NCBI GenBank assembly: GCA_900768535.1
Contig: CAAGDE010000103.1
Coordinates: 1-9,565, forward strand
Length of the DNA: 9,565 nucleotides
Direction: 5' to 3'
Origin: Clostridia bacterium
GTDB lineage: Bacteria; Bacillota; Clostridia; Oscillospirales; CAG-272
Made by a program: the position numbers and the translations under genes. This document shows, piece after piece, positions 6,205 through 9,565 of this stretch (the first letter of the stretch is position 1; each line of letters begins with the position of its first letter). The notes under the pieces are model-generated. The model worked only from the letters and a program-made list of their open reading frames with translations. It did no database searches and was not told where the DNA came from.

Positions 6205-6302
6205 CGGGTGCACTCCTTTCCGAAAATCGTTTTTCCTGTATTGCTTTTAGTATACCACAAACCGTTTCCAAAGTCAAGGTTTATAATCCGCTTTTCTTGC
6301 AT
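6201..6302 (-). CDS. Possible 33-residue leader ORF between virB4 and the HipA-like gene
   Basis: An ATG at 6302-6300 lies nine bases after GGAGG, which sits at the very end of the VirB4 gene. It opens a 33-residue frame (MQEKRIINLDFGNGLWYTKS, then a short basic tail) whose TGA overlaps the ATG of the HipA-like gene (ATGA). The layout looks like translational coupling on both sides, but the same DNA contains the strong HipA promoter, so transcripts from that promoter would lack its start. It could be a genuine small peptide, the N-terminal stub of a lost gene, or chance. Confidence 0.35.
   Translation of the reverse strand: MQEKRIINLDFGNGLWYTKSNTGKTIFGKECTR
6249..6277 (-). promoter_or_regulatory. 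Sigma-A promoter of the HipA-like gene
   Basis: On the minus strand TTGACT (6277-6272) and TATACT (6254-6249) are separated by exactly 17 bp, giving a start site roughly 38 nt before the ATG. A second AT-rich block (GATTATAAA) lies just upstream. The arrangement makes the HipA-like gene independent of the VirB4 transcript. Confidence 0.8.
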
Positions 6303-6308
6303 CTTTCC

Positions 6309-8135
6309 TCACCTCCCTCCCGCATCGCCGAACAGCTTTGCCTGAAACTCCGGTGCTTGCACTTGAAGAAGGTATCTTGCGTTGCCGCAATGGTAGAGGC
6401 AAACCCCGCGCTCCGAATGGTCGATCAAAGCGTATTCCGCCGGCGAGATAGACAGCGCATCGCAGAAGTCCCGTTGCTCCACATGACCGGGGTAGAACAG
6501 AAACCGGTTTGCGGGAATGGCAAAGAGCGGTTTGGTATATTCCCGCACATCCGGGGCGAGGAAATCGTCTATGTTCTGCGAGGCGAGCAGGACGGCAGAG
6601 TTTTTCTTTCGTACCCGCTTCATGGCGTTGCGGATATATTCGACGGAGGTCAGGTTGGAAAGGAATAAATACGCCTCGTCAATGAACGCAACCGTGTTTC
6701 CGTCGGTCAGCAGGCGGTGGTTCATATAACTCAGGATGTTGAACAGCATGGCATCCCGCAGTTTCTGATTGGTATCCAGCAGTCCTTTCACACCAAAAGT
6801 CAGGAAGCGGGAATCGGTCAGGTTGGTATGCCCGTTGAAGAATCGGCTTTCGTTCCCAACGCACATGGAGTGCAGCCCCAGGCAAATCTCGCGCAGCAGT
6901 TCCCGTGTGAACAAGGGCGCGTCCCCGTCCTCCGCCTGCTTGTATTCTTCCTCCGCGAGACTGTAGAGGTCGGAGAGGATTGGGTAATCGGTCGGGCGGA
7001 GGTCGGAAAGATCTGCCGTTCGCCCGATGCCGAAATTTTCGTACAGCTTGGTCAACAGAATGCCGATTGCATCCAACTGCGGATCGGTGAAGTCTTTATA
7101 TGCCCGGAAGAAATCCCGCAGGAAACTGATATGTTGATCTAACACCGCGCGTTCGCGGAAGGCATCGGGGCAGTCTGCGTCCTCTTTGGAGATTGCATCT
7201 GCCCACCGTTTCGGCTCCAGTGGGTTGATGCGGTAAGTGCCTTCCATGAGATCGAGGTAACATCCGCCGAGGGATTCGGTCAGGTCTGCGTATTCGGATT
7301 CCGCATCCAGGCAAATGACCGATTTTCCCTGCATCCGAAGGTTGGTCAGGAGCAGTTTCAGGAGATAGCTTTTCCCCTGACCGGAGTTGCCGAGGATCAG
7401 GACATTGCCGTTGCTCCGCTCTCCCGTGCGGCTATCGGTGTCGGCAAGGATGTTTGTGCCGAAGCGGTCGCGCCCGATGGAAAAGCCGTGCGGGTCGGTT
7501 CGCCCACTGTAGGAGAAGGGGTAGAGATTCGCCACGGCGCTTGCGGGGAGGACACGCTCATATTCGCCCCCGAAGTGATTCTTGCCACCCGGCAGGCAGG
7601 ACTGAAATCCCTCCTTTTGACGGAGGAACAGCCGGTCTGCCGTGATGCGGTTGCGAGTCAGCTCGGTCTGCACTTCGGTTTGCAACAGGTTCAATGATTC
7701 CTGCGTATCGGCAGAGAGTTCCAGAAAGACCGCGCAATGCAACAACGGTTCGCGCTCGCGGCGTAAGTCCTCCAGCAGGCGTTCAATATCCGTGAGGTTG
7801 CCGACGCCCGTCGCCGCCTCCTGCAGATTCTCCGAGCCGGACAGCATTCGGTTTTTACGGGTGGCATTCAGCAGGATTTGCCGCTGTTCCGCTCCGTCCA
7901 CGACACGGGTATACACATGGACTGTCACCCCTGCCCGATCTCCGATGTGCGACAGGAGCGCCTGTTCCTCGGTCACGGGCGGGTACTCGCGGATTGCCCA
8001 CACACACCGCCAGCTGTTGCCGCAGACGAAGCTGTCCGGATAGAATCGGATGACGGACGGGGCGATGCGGTCAAAAAAGGATTTGAGGTAGCCGGCGGTC
8101 AATCTCTCGCGCTCCGGCAGTTCTTTCCGCTTCAT
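6309..8135 (-). CDS. virB4: VirB4-family conjugation ATPase
   Basis: A 608-residue VirB4 ATPase that powers the type IV secretion channel at the inner face of the membrane. I chose ATG 8135-8133 (MKRKELPERERLTAGYLKSF) since it follows GGGGAGGTGGTCGG and overlaps the previous stop as ATGA; the frame is open to 8276 but that part only shadows the upstream gene. The N-terminal region (IAPSVIRFYPDSFVCGNSWR) precedes the ATPase domain. Walker A is GNSGQGKS at 249-256, Walker B is VAFIDEAYLFL at 482-492, and VLLASQNIDDF (about 515-525) is the conserved motif after it. FNGHTNLTD, KRVRKKNSAV and a C-terminal KLFGDAGGR also fit the ICE family. All catalytic motifs are intact and the length is normal, so the protein should be functional. 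It is the last gene of the coupled pore block before the HipA-like cassette. Confidence 0.96.
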   Translation of the reverse strand: MKRKELPERERLTAGYLKSFFDRIAPSVIRFYPDSFVCGNSWRCVWAIREYPPVTEEQALLSHIGDRAGVTVHVYTRVVDGAEQRQILLNATRKNRMLSGSENLQEAATGVGNLTDIERLLEDLRREREPLLHCAVFLELSADTQESLNLLQTEVQTELTRNRITADRLFLRQKEGFQSCLPGGKNHFGGEYERVLPASAVANLYPFSYSGRTDPHGFSIGRDRFGTNILADTDSRTGERSNGNVLILGNSGQGKSYLLKLLLTNLRMQGKSVICLDAESEYADLTESLGGCYLDLMEGTYRINPLEPKRWADAISKEDADCPDAFRERAVLDQHISFLRDFFRAYKDFTDPQLDAIGILLTKLYENFGIGRTADLSDLRPTDYPILSDLYSLAEEEYKQAEDGDAPLFTRELLREICLGLHSMCVGNESRFFNGHTNLTDSRFLTFGVKGLLDTNQKLRDAMLFNILSYMNHRLLTDGNTVAFIDEAYLFLSNLTSVEYIRNAMKRVRKKNSAVLLASQNIDDFLAPDVREYTKPLFAIPANRFLFYPGHVEQRDFCDALSISPAEYALIDHSERGVCLYHCGNARYLLQVQAPEFQAKLFGDAGGR

Positions 8136-8722
8136 CCGACCACCTCCCCGTCCGGCAGAAACCACTTGCGGGCGACAGTCTCGCCCTCTGTCGTTTCGAT
8201 TTCCCCCTCCGGCAGATTCCAGCCGAAATAGCGCGTGAGAATCCGTTTGTAGTCCGCAATTTCCGCGCGCTTGCACCGGAAACCCTGCTCGGTAATCTGC
8301 TTTTCGATTCGCCGCAACATCGCGGCACTGTCATGCTCCCGTCCGGTCAGGTGGAACGCGAACAAAAATTCCCGCGACGAGGACAGCCCGCTTCGGATGC
8401 CGTCCAAATAGACCTTTTCGGCGCGCAGCAGTTCCCGCACCTTCGGGTTATCTTCCTCCGCAATCCGCTTTTCAAGAAACCGCAGGTTTGCATCAAAACT
8501 CTCCTGCGCGTCTACGCATAGGATTTCGCACTCCGGCAGGACGGATAGCAATCCCGTCAGATATACAATTTTTTCTCCGATGTGCTCCGGTGACAGGACC
8601 GACAGATTGCTTGCTCCGACAAGAAACCAAATCACCTCATCGCCGTTTTCTGTCACGATTCCGTTCTCCCCGAACCGGTTCAGCCCGATGAGATCCTGTG
8701 TGCGACATTGTTTTTTCGCCAT
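8132..8722 (-). CDS. VirB4 N-domain-like conjugation protein
   Basis: This 196-residue soluble protein starts at ATG 8722-8720, immediately after the stop codon of the preceding gene, with GGAGGGAGAAG upstream. It overlaps VirB4 by four bases (ATGA). The sequence (QDLIGLNRFGENGIVTENGD, LSPEHIGEKIVYLTGLLSVL, REFLFAFHLTGREHD) resembles the small protein regularly encoded before VirB4 in Firmicute ICEs and recalls the N-terminal non-ATPase domain of VirB4/TrsE proteins. It has no Walker motif or membrane segment. It probably binds VirB4 or the pore base; that role is inferred from position and resemblance. A coiled-coil-prone stretch lies at about 75-105. Confidence 0.8.
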   Translation of the reverse strand: MAKKQCRTQDLIGLNRFGENGIVTENGDEVIWFLVGASNLSVLSPEHIGEKIVYLTGLLSVLPECEILCVDAQESFDANLRFLEKRIAEEDNPKVRELLRAEKVYLDGIRSGLSSSREFLFAFHLTGREHDSAAMLRRIEKQITEQGFRCKRAEIADYKRILTRYFGWNLPEGEIETTEGETVARKWFLPDGEVVG

Positions 8723-8995
8723 TTACTTCTTCTCCCTCCATTCGTAATATTGCTGTCCAGACCAAAAGTACCGGACGGCACAGGACAGGAAGTCCAGTAC
8801 CGACTGTTCCTCCGGTCGGACGGACAGGAACGCGCCCAACGCGACCATCGCCGCTGGGAAATACCACCCGAACTTCACCGCAACCAGCGCCGCGCCCGGT
8901 GCGCACAGTCCGAGGACAATCAGATCCCGCACCGACCACAGCCACAGCTTCGGCTTCAGTCGCATATTCTGCGGGTACAGATACTGTTTCTTCAT
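8723..8995 (-). CDS. Small two-helix conjugation membrane protein (PrgI/VirB3/TcpE-like)
   Basis: The 90-residue frame starts at ATG 8995-8993, overlapping the previous stop as ATGA; upstream in-frame codons back to 9121 lie inside the preceding gene and are rejected. It begins MKKQYLYPQNMRLKPKLWLW, has two close hydrophobic helices (about 24-41 and 43-59, VLGLCAPGAALVAV and FPAAMVALGAFL), and ends with LDFLSCAVRYFWSGQQYYEW. That hairpin topology and the position just before the VirB4 pair are characteristic of the PrgI/VirB3/TcpE-type inner-membrane component that recruits VirB4 to the channel. The exact family name is less certain than the role. Confidence 0.8.
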   Translation of the reverse strand: MKKQYLYPQNMRLKPKLWLWSVRDLIVLGLCAPGAALVAVKFGWYFPAAMVALGAFLSVRPEEQSVLDFLSCAVRYFWSGQQYYEWREKK

Positions 8996-9565
8996 GTCAT
9001 TCCACCCATTGCAAAGCCGTGTCCGTATTCTTCCAAGCGTTCGGAAAATTCCGCTTCGTTGTCGATGAAATAATCCTCGTCCGAGTTCCAAAAGCTGACA
9101 TACATTCTGCCGCCTCTCCATTCGCGGTCGATTTCAATCTCCTGTTGCTCAAAGCCCTCGCCGAGCCCGTCCGCGTTCTGTCCTTCAATCCACTGCTTCA
9201 GGTCTGCTTCCTGCTCCGCTGTCAGCTCTCCCGCCGTTTCTACGGTAATGCAACCGTACAATTCGCTTCCCCGCCGTTCAAAGTCCCAAACAACGGAACG
9301 AAGCTTCCGCACAAGGGCATTGCTCCCGCTGTAATACTCCGCCATATTGTCGCAATCCGCGTTATACGCAAGCAACCGTTGGCGGATGCGGTTTTCATAG
9401 CGGGCGGCAAATTCTCCGTCATACTCATATCCCTTGTCATCATAGTCTCCCCATCGGTTCGGCACATACACGACCACCCGAAGCGGGCAGTAGAATTTTT
9501 GCGTGACCGTTGGGGCATTCGCCGCATCAATGGCATTTCGGACATCCGCAAAGCACGCCGGAGGC
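8992..9565 (-). CDS. Acidic ICE accessory protein of unknown function, 5' end outside window
   Basis: The frame is open from the window edge (191 codons visible) to TGA 8994-8992. A GTG at 9477 exists, but the 29 codons upstream (ending TQKFYCPLR) continue a plausible beta-strand, so the true start lies beyond 9565. The protein is acidic, rich in aromatic residues and Asp/Glu, with NMAEYYSG, VVWDFERRGSELYGCITVET, LKQWIEGQNADGLGEGFEQQ and YVSFWNSDEDYFI. Similar proteins occur next to the pore genes of gut Firmicute ICEs (possibly the DUF6329 group, from memory only). The strong negative charge would suit a DNA-mimic or antirestriction role, but no such motif is recognised. It is translationally coupled to the PrgI-like gene. 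Confidence 0.75.
   Translation of the reverse strand, partial: PPACFADVRNAIDAANAPTVTQKFYCPLRVVVYVPNRWGDYDDKGYEYDGEFAARYENRIRQRLLAYNADCDNMAEYYSGSNALVRKLRSVVWDFERRGSELYGCITVETAGELTAEQEADLKQWIEGQNADGLGEGFEQQEIEIDREWRGGRMYVSFWNSDEDYFIDNEAEFSERLEEYGHGFAMGGMT

Noticed and set aside
8136..8276. Longer VirB4 start (47 extra residues)
   Set aside because: The extension overlaps the upstream gene in another frame, whereas the internal ATG has a strong ribosome site and ATGA coupling.
1..9565. CRISPR array, tRNA, rRNA, insertion sequence or integrase
   Set aside because: No regularly spaced repeats, cloverleaf-like sequence, rRNA signature, transposase motif or recombinase motif was seen on either strand.

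Overview
The window reads as the transfer and mobilisation core of an integrative and conjugative element (ICE), or a related conjugative plasmid, from a gut-type Firmicute, probably a Clostridia member (Lachnospiraceae or Oscillospiraceae-like). The basis is the gene set: a VirB4 ATPase with GNSGQGKS and FIDEAYLFL motifs, a separate VirB4-N-like protein, a small PrgI/VirB3-like membrane protein, a MobP-type relaxase with HHPHVH, and a DUF3991/TOPRIM primase-like gene. Base composition is moderately GC-rich by eye, and Shine-Dalgarno sites are strong. No chromosomal housekeeping gene is visible. Every convincing gene lies on the minus strand, so transcription runs from the high-coordinate end to the low end.

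Region by region, in transcription order. (a) 9565-6309 is a tightly coupled mating-pore block: the 3' part of an acidic accessory protein, the PrgI/VirB3-like protein, the VirB4-N-like protein and the VirB4 ATPase, joined by ATGA overlaps or a direct stop/start junction. (b) 6302-4912 is an autonomous HipA-like kinase cassette. It has a near-consensus promoter, possibly a coupled 33-residue leader ORF, and its own rho-independent terminator. (c) 4891-4613 is a 92-residue membrane protein that resembles only the N-terminal anchor of the large cell-wall hydrolase usually found after VirB4 in such elements. (d) 4616-2602 is a second autonomous cassette: a consensus promoter whose -35 box sits inside a perfect 23-bp palindrome, an AAA ATPase with a C-terminal PD-(D/E)XK-like segment, and a terminator. 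(e) 2600-2323 is a hairpin- and repeat-bearing region directly upstream of the mobilisation genes and is the best oriT candidate; it is also covered by an ORF. (f) 2322-740 encodes a ribbon-helix-helix-like accessory protein and the relaxase, overlapping. (g) 680-1 has a terminator hairpin directly in front of the DUF3991/TOPRIM gene, which runs out of the window.

The most interesting pattern is architectural. Two self-contained, independently promoted and terminated cargo genes (an orphan HipA-like kinase and an operator-controlled ATPase/nuclease) sit where the rest of the transfer operon is expected, and the hydrolase appears cut down to its membrane anchor. The HipA, ATPase and relaxase units each end in a stem-loop whose stem contains a G-U pair that forms only in minus-strand RNA, which supports the strand assignment. 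No tRNA, rRNA, CRISPR array, insertion sequence or integrase is visible. Family assignments rest on recognition of motifs and layout without any database search.
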